Shown: one piece after another, positions 22,770-37,000 of the stretch | How positions within the stretch are numbered: the stretch's first letter is position 1 | How the letters are laid out: the number at the start of each line of letters is the position of its first letter | Assembly (NCBI RefSeq): GCF_027942865.1 | Contig: NC_134519.1 | Span: forward strand, 16,873,248 to 16,937,247 | Reading direction: 5' to 3' | Source: Odontesthes bonariensis | Taxonomy: Eukaryota; Chordata; Actinopteri; Atheriniformes; Atherinopsidae | Length of the DNA stretch: 64,000 nucleotides | Made by a program: the position numbers and the translations under genes | The notes under the pieces: model-generated | Database searches by the model: none | The model's input: the letters and a program-made list of their open reading frames with translations, nothing else | Told to the model about the DNA's origin: nothing

Positions 22770-23995
22770 GGTTTATTCCAACGTAAGAGCAAGCGCACCA
22801 ATCAGAGGCTTTTCGCTCCACCCTACCTGCCTCCTTTCCGCCCCCCCTTTTCCATCCACACACTCACTACTGAGCACGACCTGACGCCTGCCACATCTGG
22901 AGACGCTTCCCAACACGAGAAACTTCAACTTTTGCGTTGACTCTGCGCACAAACACTCAGGCGTTTGCGAATTGTCTGTCCGTCAGGGTGAAATTGCCTT
23001 TCTTTCGATAGTAAGTAGAGATTACTGAGGCCAAGTTGGCATTTCTCTCTCTTCTAAGCTTTTTACATCTCCATTGGTAAACAGAGCCCGTTTGGTAGTT
23101 TCATACATTCAGTTGCTGTTAGAACGTCACGCTAGATTCATAGTTCAGCATGATTTCTGGAAGTAACACGTGATTAATGTTCGTTATTTTGGAAAGAAAT
23201 AATAAATTAAAAAGACTCGAAACCAGAGGAAGTGAAGTGACATCGAGCATTCATTGAGTTGAATCACGCAAATAATACACTTCTGCGAAAAGTTGGTAAT
23301 ATCACCCTCTGCTCTGTCACAAGGTCGCTATTATTTACTGTTAAATGCGAAAAGTAAACCCTTTGTGAGATCTTGCCGTCTGCATGACACTGCATGACTG
23401 CGTTGATGGTGACATGAGTCAGAGGGAATGAAGTTGTGAAATTCAACAGCGACTTGGTGATGGAGTGACACAATTCAAGCTTATTTCTATTATTTATTTT
23501 CCTCTCCAACGCTGATCTAACGTTTTGAGGAGAATATTTGAAGAAACCATAAGGCGCACAGCTCCATACTGAAGTCTTTAAGTTAGTCTGAGGGGAAATT
23601 TAAAAGACCTAAAAATACAGCGTCGGTTTCTTCCCTACAAAGAATCATTTGAACTTCCCACCGCAGAGAGAGAGAGAGAGAGCGACATAAATAGTTCTGA
23701 CATGTGGATGTAATTTCAGAAGAGGAAAAAAGACAGATGCAGAGAAATAAAGCGAGCGGGCTGAGCCGGAGTATATAGTAGATTATAGGAAATTAAATCG
23801 AGGGCATAGCGAGGCGATTACAGAGTTATGATTTCACGAGCCGCCAGAAGCACCGAGAGGCCAGATGGAGTAAAAAGACACATCTCGCTCCACTTTGAAG
23901 AGAGTTAAGTAGATTAAATAATTGCATCTGAGCGTTATCAGCGTTTGTTTGAGCCCTGCAAGGACTCTTGGAGGTAGAGTTGCCTCAGGTCAGGG
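22770..23995 (+). promoter_or_regulatory. Putative pth1r promoter and 5' UTR region
   Basis: The stretch is visibly richer in CpG and G+C than the DNA on either side. It holds an NF-Y-type CCAATCAG (22798-22805), a C-rich Sp1-like run (CCGCCCCCCC, about 22839-22847) and, near 23010, CGATA|GTAAGTAG, which could be the donor of a non-coding first exon. Before the start codon, TTGCCTCAG|GTCAGGG (ending about 23988) could be the matching acceptor. Mammalian PTH1R also has untranslated upstream exons. The exact transcription start cannot be placed from sequence. Confidence 0.45.
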
Positions 23996-24064
23996 ATGGG
24001 ATCCTCTCTGCCGCTTCACAACCTGGAATTTCTCCTCATCTCACTCCTCGGCGGTTTATGCTTG
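23996..24064 (+). CDS. pth1r: pth1r signal-peptide exon
   Basis: 69 nt, 23 codons: [20 protein letters not shown] then LCL, followed by donor TTG|GTAAGT, phase 0. The hydrophobic core [14 protein letters not shown] fits a secretory signal, and the phase matches the human signal-peptide exon. Confidence 0.88.
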
Positions 24065-24965
24065 GTAAGTCATGCAATTCATTTACACATGCAATCATTT
24101 ATTTTGCGTAATAAGCACCTTTTTACTATAATGTTGCACACGTGAACTGTTGAGGTCCAGAGGTGCTTCCTCAGTGCACGCATCACTGACAGCATGTCAA
24201 ACATGGTGCAGGCAAAAGAGCAGCTATCAGTGGCTGTCACCTCACTAACATGTGCATTAACATGTTGAGTCACATTTGTTTATTTTTTAGTCAATATTTC
24301 AGACAAAAACATGCACATTAACCACGCCTACTAAATGTATTCCATGCCTTTGACTTCCTCTAAATCTGCCAATTGCATCAGAATCATGGGTCAGGGTTAA
24401 GATACTCTCCTCCGAGATGAAGGACTTGAAATCCAAATATTTTTACTCTCATACCTCAACACGATTAATTGCCTTGGTGCACCATGTAGCACTTTAATTT
24501 GCAGTATTTCCAGTGAGCACAAGTTTCATTGCACAATAATGACATCTCTGTTAAACAGGTATTTTGACTTTTTTTTTTCAGTTCAACTTATAATGCAGAC
24601 AAGGTTCCTAACAACAAACAGCTGGGAGCAGCGATTACGCTTTTGTTCCATTATGTGCATCGTCTCAAAGTTACAAAACAATAAATGTTTGTGCAAAGTA
24701 GAGTCTGGTAGCTTAGTTTCTGTAATAGGCAAGGTATTGTGTTTACTACATATTGTTTTTTTGTTTTTTTTATAAATATACAAAGCTCTCACCTGCCCGA
24801 GCTGAGGCAGTTCTTACAGGCAGAATGTTTAATTCATTTCTCCAGGAGTAACACCTGAACTATTTCGCCTCTTTGATTTGAAGCTGAATGATTTTCTTTT
24901 GCCGGATATTGTGATTTATGAACGTGCTTTCAAATATTGTCATAGCTGTATTCAGTAAGCTTGTG

Positions 24966-25027
<62 letters not shown>

Positions 25028-28000
25028 TGCAGTCAGAGCAGCACACCAGGTTGGTTCTGTGTGTTTTGGCTGAGGCTGTTGTGCATTCAACAGGCAGTTC
25101 GCCCAGGCTCTGAGGTACAGTGCATTTTCCCAGTGATGTGGTCCATCACTGTACCGCACTGGACCTCTAGGCTCATTGGTTTAGATGGCAGAGGAAAACA
25201 ATTATAACATAGCCGCGTATTTATAGCTGATTCAACATTCAGCCATTAGAAGGCTCTGTCTGTGAATGATGTTTACCCATTTTTAAATTTGGTGTTTGCT
25301 TAGTCTTCCTCTCAAAAAAGTATTTTTTTTTCCAAATGTGACCAAACTGGACATAGATTTTACTGAATCTAAACTAAGAGTGGAAAGTCTGTGACTGTGT
25401 TTAAGGGGCAGAATTTGAAACTTTTTGAGCTGAAACGTGCAGTTTGTCAAACTGCAAGATTATGCTTTCCAGAGGCTCGGCATTAATGTGACATAAATCC
25501 ATGTATCACAAATATAGACGTCAATATGGGAAAATACTTCGAATTAGTTGGGGGCAGCGCATCCAGCGCATTTATCTGACACAAGTCAAGGGATAACTTG
25601 ATTGTGTTTTTACACCCCAGCAGGCAAGCTGCAGTGACAGCTCGCAGTCTTTGTTCAGCGTGACAGGCTGCCTCACTTACTCAGTTATAACATTTATTAA
25701 GAGGAAGCGAGGCTTTCAGGAAACCTTAGTGGGGATTTAATTTCTACCTCATGACTGTGTTTTCCTCCTTGATGACTTGCATGTGTTTGGATTCTGAGAG
25801 TGTATCTGTATCTGTCTACTGTAGCCAAGATAAGCCCTGGACAGAATATGACTGGGAGGATTGTCATGTTTTGTTGTCCACAATGCATTTTTGACTAGTT
25901 TGACATCTTGTGGAAATGTTTGTTGTTGACAACTGTAGCCCAATTTGCTTCCCTCTTTTTTTTTCAAGATTAGGTTGTTGAGTCAATGCTGCATTGGACA
26001 TGAAACCACCAGTTTCCAGCAGAATATTTGACAAATTAACCATACTGTCTGATATAGTGCCCATGGATGAAAGATTTTTGTTCTCCTCCAGAAAATGGTT
26101 CAATTGATGATGAAAGACTATAGATTAATCAGTTTGACTTCACAGGATGCTGGTAGCCTGCAGTTTAATCAAAATGAATGCAACAAGAGAGAGAGACGCA
26201 CTAAAGCTGTTTTAATTTTTTATTTTTTTTACCTATCATAAATCAGTCCCTCACTTTTGCCTGCTGGACATAATTTAAAGGCCTTGTCTAATAATGGTCA
26301 TAAAAAGCACACATGCATGTCCCTCATATCAACCTTTCAGTGGAGTTTTATCCATCTCTTTCAAATTATTCTCAATAGAACTTTGTAATGCAGATTAAGG
26401 TCCTGATAATCTCTTCTCAATCTGTCTCTGGTAATTACGTGCAGGGGATATTTTCTCACTAATTCAAATGAACTGTTGGTGCATTTGTAAAACAGGCTTT
26501 GATATTGAAATTCATTTTGCATGCCCTTTTGACTGATATCCAATAAGACTTATGATAATTTTGTCCCACTTGTCTGTGTTTGTGTGGGTGAATGTGTATC
26601 TGAAAGGGTATAAAATGCAACATCGTCATTGATGTATTCCACAAATGTGCTTTTTCACTCAGGGATTTAGACAAAACTGCTGATTCTACAGTCTGTTTGA
26701 TTGCCTCTTTTGATTGGACTTAGTCTGCTGCTTCATGCTGAGTTACTTTACAAGGTTTCTGTAATAACAGCTTATATAGTGTGTAAGTCTGAGTGGTTAC
26801 CATATTCCAGCTTGTCTATATCACAAATTCTGATTGATCATTTTATCATTTAACTTACTGCATCAAAATTCCAAGAATTAGAAGTTTTGCAGACTTATGT
26901 ATTTGTAAATAAACATAATTATGACTAAATGTGAAAGGATTTCTCTCTTCTTCAATAGTGCAGTGATGACTGAAAGGGCAGATTGGGGTTCCAGGGGTCC
27001 TTAAAGCAAGGAGCATTGGGACAGTACACATAGTAATTAATTGAGTCTAATTCCTTCTGAGCACAAATGTTTGTGTGAGCATGAACTTTGTTTAGGAATA
27101 AGTGTATGTATTGGTCGGGTAAGATAGCTGGCCACGTGGTCTCCTTGAAATCCCTCTGTGGTCTGGAAAATTATAGCAGTGTGGAGTTTGTCATTATTAC
27201 TGAGATAAATTGTTTTTCATTTAATTTACAGGGTCCACGCTACTAAGGCTCCCATTGTAATTAGTGCCAGGCATCCCAAAGTGTCCCCAACCTAGTTAAC
27301 TTTCAGATGTTGCAGGTTGTGAAGGTACTTTGTTGTAAACATTTTTACTTAAACTTAGTTATCATGGGGGCAGTGTGCTGATTTTGTGAGGTAATCATCA
27401 AGATCGACCAGTTAAGTTGCCAAAATAGGTTCCTATGTTGTGAAATGGCTGGACTTTGTGACTGAGAACAAACACAATTTTTATTGGCTGAAAAGCCCCA
27501 CCATATTTACTCATGATAAAGTCTCCATCATGTTTTTTTTCTTAGTGTTTTTGTATGATCTGTCTTTCACTATTCATCAGTTACACACAAGTGTCTGTTC
27601 CTACTATGACAAGAAGAGTCCTTTTTACATTTTTTTTAAGAAATGTGAAACTATCTCAAAATGTTCACAACTCATCCTGCATTTAGGGACATATAACTTG
27701 GCAATTTCTGGATCTGACCAGTCAGATCAGACTGGTATTTTTGGAAAGAGGGGGCAGACTTTCTGACTTCTACTTTGACAGGAAATCTGTAAGTATGAAT
27801 AAAAGAATTGCACAGTGTTAACTATTTTATAGGGACTTTAAGTTTGGTAGCACATATGCAAGGAGATGAGTCATCTATTAAAAGGAAAATTAATCTCTGA
27901 AAAAAGTATTTTCGATCATTCGAAGTCCTTTTATTCTAAAAGGTTGACAAGCACTAACAAATATGTAATGACTACAATCTTATGATAGGTGTTGAAGGAG

Positions 28001-31000
28001 TTTAGCCAGAAAAATAATAAGCTTTTGTATAAACTATGCATTTTTGCATTCATGTAATTTATTCTTCAGTTACCACAATAGTCTCTTATCTCCACTTTCA
28101 TTAAACAGATTCTCACCTGTAGCTTTTTCATGCCCAGTGTTTCGTTTAGTTTATTCAGACGGTATGGATGTTGCATTGATCTTGATTCCATCAGTCTTTA
28201 AGCTCCATTAGAACACAGAGACAAAAACACCCTCAAGGTCAATTCAATTCAATTCAATTCAAAAATACTTTATTTATCCCAGAGGGAACATCTTTTAGGT
28301 GAGTGTCACATTTGATAACTTTTCAATGAAGGAAAAAAACAATCTTATTTATACTTAACATAAATTCAAAGGTGAAAAATACAACCAAATACTGAACTTG
28401 TACTTATACAAACATTTTTTGTTAATTTTCTTACCTTACTGTGGAGTAGTCGACTTCAATAAATTGAGTCTCCATGGCAACAAAAAGTGTGCCCAGGCAA
28501 TTTTCCATGTAGGGCCCCCTGAAAACATTTCCAGTGTAGTGGTATTTATAGCATCATAGGATCTTTTTGGTGTTTTCTACATTTGTGAGATTTATTTATT
28601 TATTTATTTTTTAGATAGAAGCTGCAAGAGAGTGTTTTCTTTATGTTCTTATGTTTTAGATTTCCGCACGCTTTCTGCAGTTTCATGCCATATACCCCTT
28701 GTGGCCACAGTAAATCTCTAATTGTTTTAAGGTTAGGATAGGAGCAATGAAAATTAGTGTCCTCACAAAGACAGCCATAACAAATTGTATGTGTGTAAAT
28801 TTAATTAATGGCCAGACTGCAAATTATAACCTTAACTTCTCCCATGGGGGAGAAGATTAATTTGGAGGTGGGAAGTGTGTCTGAAAAAGGGCATTTGTTT
28901 TTGTGTCAATACTTACCTGGTCTCATTACCTGTATTCAAAGCACATTAAACTGATAATAAAAGTGTATCTTATATCTCCACACAATGATCATGTTTTCCT
29001 TGCAGTAATTTGCTACAATAGTGTTTTTTCTTTGCTTTTATGCTTTTCTTAACCGGTTTCCACGATGATCTGTGATCATCATAAAGGCTCTGACTGTACT
29101 GACTTTTCTATAACCCGCCTATTAATTTACCATTCACAGTTCACTGGACAGAAAAAAAACAATTAAACAGGAGGTCCCATTGTCTTAATGCATTTTATAT
29201 CTTATTTGATCCATTTAGTTTGACTTTGGCTGCTGAGGGCCTGTGGAGTAGATTGCTAATAATTGCAAAGCTTGAGCAAACCACATGAAGAGAAAATTCA
29301 TGCCATATGGCTATTCTTATCCATCAAAATTCACTCGATTAAAAAAAAAAAAAAAAATAGATTAATAATCCAGCACATGGGCTCACAGTCAATGTTGTTT
29401 GAGCAAGGCTGAATTAATGCATTTCAAAATCATTATGTGATACTCTTGGGAAATCATGTATACAGATGGGGTCAAAGTAGTTTTTTTAGAGACATTTAGT
29501 GGAGCCAGGAGTATGTTTTTGTATAGTTTCCTTTGTCATGACTATGGTCCTTATTGGAAATCATACGTTTTTAGTTTTGTTGCTCTCATGTTGGCTTCAA
29601 ACATGGAACAAACTGTGAGCTTGAAAGGAGCTTGAGGGCACTAGTGATTTACTTAAAGGGATAGTTCCCCTCTTTTGACATGAAGCTGTATGACATCCCA
29701 TACTAGCAATATAATTTATGAATATTGTTTTTTACCCCCTGCTGCGTCCTCTGAGCCGAGTTCCAGCCTCGTTATGGCGTTGACAAAAGTATTCCGGCTA
29801 GTTGGCTGGGGCTACAAAAATAAAGCGTTTTGCTTCTCAAAACAATATGCATTCAAAAGAGTAATACATTTGCATCACAAAATCATTCACCTTCGTATCA
29901 CTGCGTGCTGCCACCTGCCGAGAGCCGCGCCTGTTATGGTGTTTACTGCTCGGAAGCAGGGGACTGCTCGGTCTGCACTTCGGTCTGCACAGCACGCAGT
30001 GATACAAAGGGAGAGAAAATAGTGCCAAGCGATTGTGAGGTCTGACCTTTTCCTGGAGAACGATTTTGTGATGCAAATTTATTACTCTTTTGAACGCATT
30101 TTTGAGAAGCAAAACTATTTATTTTTGTAGCCCCAGCCAACTAGCCGGACTACTTTTGTCAACGCCAAAACGAGGAACTCGGCTCACGATACGCAGCAGG
30201 GGGTAAGAAAATTACTCGTATGGGATGTCATACAGCTTCATGTCAAAAGAGGCGAACTATCTCATTAATAGGAGATTATTAGTAATTTGAAAACCATTTT
30301 CTCTATTTTAACATAGCTCTCCTGCGACAAAAGCAAGTGATCGTAATGTATTATCTCTCATAGGCAAATTTAATTAGAGGTGTGGTATAGCCTGTGTATT
30401 TTTAGAGGCTCTCAATCCACACCATGAGGACAGAAGAAGCCATCGATGAAATCACAAAGCTGTTGTCATGCAGAAAACAAATACCAAACTGTAATGGCTA
30501 CATGACTGGGTCAGAGCATTTCCTCAACAGCATGACTTGTAGAGGAAACTGGTGACAGGGTCACGGACATGCGGGACTCACTGATGGTTATGGGGAGCGA
30601 AGGCTGGCCTGCGTAGTCTAAGCAGATCTCAGCACGCCACATATGATGTTGTGTAGTCGCACACTAGTTGGAGTGCTCACTTTGATCACAGAAATTGCCT
30701 ATAATGGGCACCAGAGAATCAGAGTTTGGCCATTGTGCATTAAAATATAGCCTGGAAGTTTGAAACATACTACATAGATAAATGTTGTTGCTGACCACAT
30801 ATATCCCTTAGTGAGTAGTGTAACCTGATGATAGGGACCTCTTTCAGCCAGATAATGCCCCCTTCTGCATTGTAATAATTGATGATGGATCTGCAGATTA
30901 TTTTTCCTCGATCTTACTCCAATCAAATATGTATGAGATGTTCTGAAAAATAAACAAATACATTTTCAGTCCATAAGGACTCCACCAAAGTCAAAATGTT

Positions 31001-34000
31001 GACATCCTGCTGCCTGATACTAAAAGATGTGGGCAATCAGAGGGCTTTTGGAGACATGTCTGGAGGGGTCAAAACTTTTCGATAACACAAAGGAGCCATA
31101 CACATAATTAAGGTTTGAATATTAGGGTTGATCAGAAGGAGGATCAAGACACCGTTTGATTAGTCATCAAAGATGTGACTCCTTGCACTCATTTATTGAA
31201 CCACTCCAAGTTACTCAACATTTTTAACAGGGAATCATATGTTGCATGTAAGCTGCCATGAAATCAGCAACCATTCAGCATGTGTTTACTACTCACTTAT
31301 TTGAAAAAAAAAAATTAAGCCTTAAAGGGGAACTCCGGGGCATTTGAAGCGTGTTTCCATTGCTAGAGGTTGTCAAATAATGATAGTATGACACAGAGAG
31401 GTGCGTATCTGCGCTCCCTGTGTGGAGATCGCTCTGTCCGCACAGCATGTCATGCGAGGCTAATACGTGGTGGCTAAGGGGCAAGCGCTAACCCTTCCAC
31501 GTAAAACAACAACTTGCACACTGCAGAAACGTCACACCACTTTATAAATCATCCGACAATAAAGTCACAAGCCTTACCATCAAAACCATATGCATGGTTC
31601 TCACATTACTGGCATGGGGACGTTACAAAACAACTTTATAAACAGCATGTCACTCACCGGCTGGTTGTAGGCTCGCGCATGTGAAAGCCCAGAAGAGTCG
31701 ATGGAGAATAATCCCATATACAAAACAATTATCTTCTCTAGAAAAACTGCGTTCAAGTATTTAAAACATTACAACAATACTTGCCCAGTAATATTCTTGT
31801 AATGTTTTAAATACTTGAACGCAGTTTTTCTAGAGAAGATAATTGTTTTGTATATGGGATTATTCTCCATCGACTCTTCTGGGCTTTCACATGCGCGAGC
31901 CTACAACCAGCCGGTGAGTGACATGCTGTTTATAAAGTTGTTTTGTAACGTCCCCATGCCAGTAATGTGAGAACCATGCATATGGTTTTGATGGTAAGGC
32001 TTGTGACTTTATTGTCGGATGGGTTATAAAGTGGTGTGACGTTTCTGCAGTGTGCAAGTTGTTGTTTTACGTGGAAGGGTTAGCGCTTGCCCCTTAGCCA
32101 CCACGTATTAGCCTCGCATGACATGCTGTGCGGACAGCGCGATCTTCACACAGGGAGCGCAGATACGCACCTCTCTGTGTCATACTGTCATTATTTGACA
32201 ACCTCTAGCAATGGAAACACGCTTCAAATGCCCCGGAGTTCCCCTTTAAGTCTATAATCAACCAATTTGACTGCTTTCTGTTTCCAAGCCCACTTCCATT
32301 CTATATGGTTTGTATATTGACATTACAGTCCTTTAAAGCGGCACTATGCAACTTTCAGTAATACGGGGTTTGTTTACCATGCAATACACACCCCAAAGCT
32401 GTAGGGGGAGCTCCGTAGAAAATAAGGTGACAGTCTAGCCATATTATATATTACTACTCTAGAAGCTAACCGCATTCAATTTAGCCGTCGACAGCTAATG
32501 GAGAGAGGTGTGTCTTATCAGGCTCCCTGGCTCGGCTCAGAGCCCTTTAGACCTGCCGTGAAGCAGTAGTTCTCGGCTCTCGTGTGTCGCGAGACTTCCA
32601 GAGGTAAACAAAGCACGCGGCGCCACAGGCAAAGTTGCAAGCGCTGTTTCGGGCTAGGGCCACCAGATGGAGATGGAAATGTCACCGTTTTCATCAGAAC
32701 GGGTCAGCCAAGCAATCTGATGATTGCCAAGCAATTTTATGACCATGAAAAAGTTGCATAGTGCCGCTTTAAGAAATGACTTAATTTAGTCTGTAGCCAT
32801 CCAGCAGTATAATGTAATCTAGCTCACTAATAGAAGCCTACAGAATGCTGGCCCTTAATCTGCTTGAGTTGTACAGCATTAAGTTTTAGTTTTACTACAA
32901 TATGCAGTGTTTCTTTCATTAAGTTTTGATGCTGATCTTTTAATACTAGGAATCTTATTCTGTAGGCTGACTTGTGACACTTAATTAAATCTTAAATTGT
33001 GACTGAATATGTATTGGAAACAAAAATAAAACAGCTGCAGCATCCCAAATATTGACTAAACAGAATTAAGCTTTTTTTTTAACTCAAAACCAATCAGTAC
33101 AGACTACAGAGAGCACACAAACTGTCACCGAGTCATGGTATTGTTGTGAGAATTTGATAGACTTTATTTTAGCCCATTGAGTCTTTTAAAATCCTGAGTA
33201 TCCTTGGAATTCCAGTCCTGAGAATAATCTTGAAAAATGAAGTGAATGGTCTCCTTAGAGTTTCTGCTTAACACATTCAACTGCTCCGAATGATGTTTGA
33301 TAGTTTTGTTTGGCATATTTTACTGTTATGAAAGATGAAGAAAGACACATTATTTCATTGTTACAATATGCCCCCCTGCATGAAGTGAAATACGAACAAA
33401 TTTTCCTTTATTTGAATGTTTACGTGATTTATTCTTTTTTTTTTTTTCCGCTCTACCTTCTGATTTCTCAGACTAAGACTTTTTTTTTCTTAGGTATAAG
33501 ACAATTTGGTCTGGAGATCTCATATTCACCCCTGAGAAGAAGAAAAAAAGAAAAAAAGATTACAAAACAGATTTGGGTGTCCAGAAAAAGCTTTAAAAAG
33601 CATTTGATAAAACATACATTGCAGATTTCCAACATGTACGTGTAAAACATACCTTCACTTGGCTGTGTGCCAGTAAATGTATGGCTGGTGGGGGCTTTAG
33701 TCCATGATGTGGATCGGTGTCTGTGCTCGAGGTTAGAGAAACTGATGGGCCTGGAGCGGCATAGCTGTCTGGGGAAGTATCTGGTTGGACACCTGTCAGT
33801 GCCACTGCTCCAATTAGGCTATTTCTTGAATTCTGAGGTCCAGTTTCGAGACGGCCACTTCCTCCTGTCCTCCTCAGTTGTCAACAGGGAGCATGTTGGT
33901 TTCAACGATGCATTTTTTTTTTTTTGCCTTGACTGTCATGTTGAACAATTTCCTTTTCATCCCAGTGAGTTTACGTTGCTCTGCTCATGCCATTTACAGC

Positions 34001-37000
34001 ATGGCAGATATTTCAACCCTTTTTTTTGCGAGTAAACCATAAATGCTCCCATACATTGCTCTTGATAGTATTTTCAAGGCAGTATTTTTTTTAAGCTTCT
34101 CCGAACGTATGCCAATTTCACCACTGCAAAAGTTCTCCCACTACAATTCTCCCAAACCTTCTCCTTGAGTTTGTGCCAGGTGATTTGTACTTTCACTAAA
34201 AAAGTGAGATAAGCTAGGAACAACCATCTAATTACCTCCAGTTCATAAGTAAGGTGATTTAATTCAGCACACCTAAGTAAGAGCAGATTCTGATAGTTCT
34301 GAATGTTAGTATCGAGAGATGATCTCTCTTTTTAAAAGAAAATTAAGAGAAAGTAAGCAATTTATTTATTTATTTTTTCATTACAATATGTTTCAATATT
34401 GCCATTACTGAATGTTACCTAATGATAGCATAAGATATATTTGCCTACATACAAGCTTATCCAGGGAAGAGAAACTAGTGAAAATGAAATTGAGAAATGG
34501 GAAACTATGCCGTTAAATGAATAATCCTACATTCTGATTGTAGCCAGTAGTGAATTCCCATTATTGCTCTTTTGCAGAGAGTTACATGTTGTCTTCTGTA
34601 CAGTATGCAGTCGTTCATGCACTGGTCTTGGTGTGTAAAATCCATGAAATCACAACCACAACACATTCCTTCTCTGTACACGGGCATGGCATCCGATTTT
34701 TGTAGATCACAACTAAGCAGAAATACTGTTAAATGCTGCAAAGAATAACATCAACCATACACTTCAAACCACAATTCTCTTTAAAATATACACCTCTGAG
34801 ATAAGTGGGATGAATGATTTATTATTATGATTTTTTTATGTTGTGGGCTACGATTTAATATGAACAGTACGCCTCGCATATCTTTGCTTATTTTTGAGGC
34901 AGTGTTTGCTTGTGGTTTGTTTTGTATTTAAAACTGTGGTGAAGAATTAGAGGGTCTGACAAAGTCTGTTCTTTGCTGATGCTGTTAAACAAAAGAAGAT
35001 GCTTTTGTTTTGAGGCACTTGTTCTGCTGCCTTCAAACTGGGCCAAGCTTGGCTTTTTCCCGCTCCACACTCATACCCACAAAGTTAGTGACCGTCTTTC
35101 TTAAGAGAAACACTTTCAGAGGGGTCGTTGTGCTTGTTATATTTCACTTTGGGTAAGTGGCATAGCTCTTTTTCTTTGTAGACAAATAAGCTATGTATTT
35201 TTGGTTTGTTAACAATGGCTAAATAACTGTTATAAACCAACAACTGGTTTTATGTTGCCATAGCTGAGCTAGGACATAACACTCAGTCTGGGAAATTATA
35301 ATTTAATGTTCAGCACAGGAAATAATGCATGCATCACCACCACTGACTAGATGTTAATAAAAAGGATGACAGTACAGTAGGTCGGGCAAGCTTTTAAAGT
35401 TATGTTTAAGGTATGGATAGTGCTTTAACCAGTCTTCCCCTTGAAATAAATGTCAAATCACAGAGTCATTGAAACATATTAGAAATTGCATGTTTACCAT
35501 CTCAGGCTTGAGACGATCAAATAATTGTGCAGGATGGACTGAGAGGAAATGGAAATGAACAGAAGCATATAAAACAGAAAAGATTTGAGATGGTCTGCTC
35601 TTTTGCACAGATGGTAATTGAACCCACTTTGGTTAAAATTTCATTTCTGCATCCTAATAGGATTATGTGGTTGGCAGGTTCAAGACATCCTGTTTTGTGA
35701 TTTACATCTACGGCATATGTTGTAGAACTGAATGGAGGTGTGAACTCTCACAGCTGCTGTGCATGGCTTGTAGCTGTAGATTGCGAGTCGCTTGCTGTCG
35801 TCACTGGTCAGTTTACATGTTTGCCTGAATTTTCCTGGGATCAGCAGGGGATTCAGCTCACAGAGGCAACTTGTAGTGGGAAAGCACCCTTCACCCACAT
35901 AATTCTTATGCACAGTGTTTCACTACAGAGCTTTACAGTTACTGAAAGAATTTCTGAGATAACTGCAGAATAATTGAATTTCTTGAACTTTCTCTTGCAC
36001 GCATTTTTCTACATAGTTATCGTTTTTGTATTGACTTACGCAGTGCTCCGTTTTTATTGGGGCCTGTGAGTCAGACTCATAACGCATGTGTTAATAGGCG
36101 AGTCTTCAGTTTCACCAGCATGGTAAGGCTATACCATGGCTGTGTTTGACTCAGGAAAGGGTTTGTTTTCTTGACTTACTATGACCTCTGCTTTTTTTCC
36201 CTTTACTTTTCCACTTGAAGAATGTGCAACTCAATGCGACTTTGGACCTCACTGAAAAAGAGATAACGTGATGATATTCCTCTGCCCTGTGAACCTCAAT
36301 ATTCAAATTTCATTTAATTTTTTTTACAACAGCATTATTTCTTTAACCGTGACAATTTAATGATTCATTGGAATCAGCTTATTTGTGCTCGGTGGTGCTT
36401 TGGCTGATGCATCTTCAAAATAAAATGAGCCGCAGTTTGACAAGACAGTTGAGCCAGAGCCTAATGATGCAAGGGAGGATTTACTAGACTACATATGACA
36501 GTTGCACTCGCAAATCTCATCTCTAGCTTTTTATTTATTCACGGTGAATGTGTCATAGTTCAAATAAGGTAGAGACTACTAATTTCAGCTGAATTTTGGA
36601 GGGGTGCTGTATGTGGTTATGGTCATAGCAGGGAAGTTAAAGCCATTCCCATGTGTTAAACATTTACATAGTGATTGGCTGCCTCTCCTATGAGACTCCC
36701 TGATAAGACGGTCTGGGTTCCATCTGAGATGCACTCAGTGTTGAGGATGTAGTGCCATTGTTTTCAAAGCATACAGGCAGGCAGTATATCACAACTCAAC
36801 GACACAAGAAGTCAGGGACACTCTGATTGATTGCATGTGATGAGATTGTATATTGTGCGGTATTTTTTCATCAGTTACCCACTCTAACAATATTGTGGAG
36901 CAGACTTCCTTGCGGGCAATATGCTTGGAATCCAAGAGTAGCTCAGTTGGAGTTGACATGTGAAAATTCTCAGCTATGCAGATGCCTTTGCCTTCGACGG

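Noticed and set aside
24860..25159. Minus-strand frame with long Cys-Val repeat
   Set aside because: It is generated by translating the (CA)n microsatellite.
27440..27766. 108-codon open frame in pth1r intron 1
   Set aside because: Low-complexity hydrophobic content with homopolymer runs and no family resemblance.
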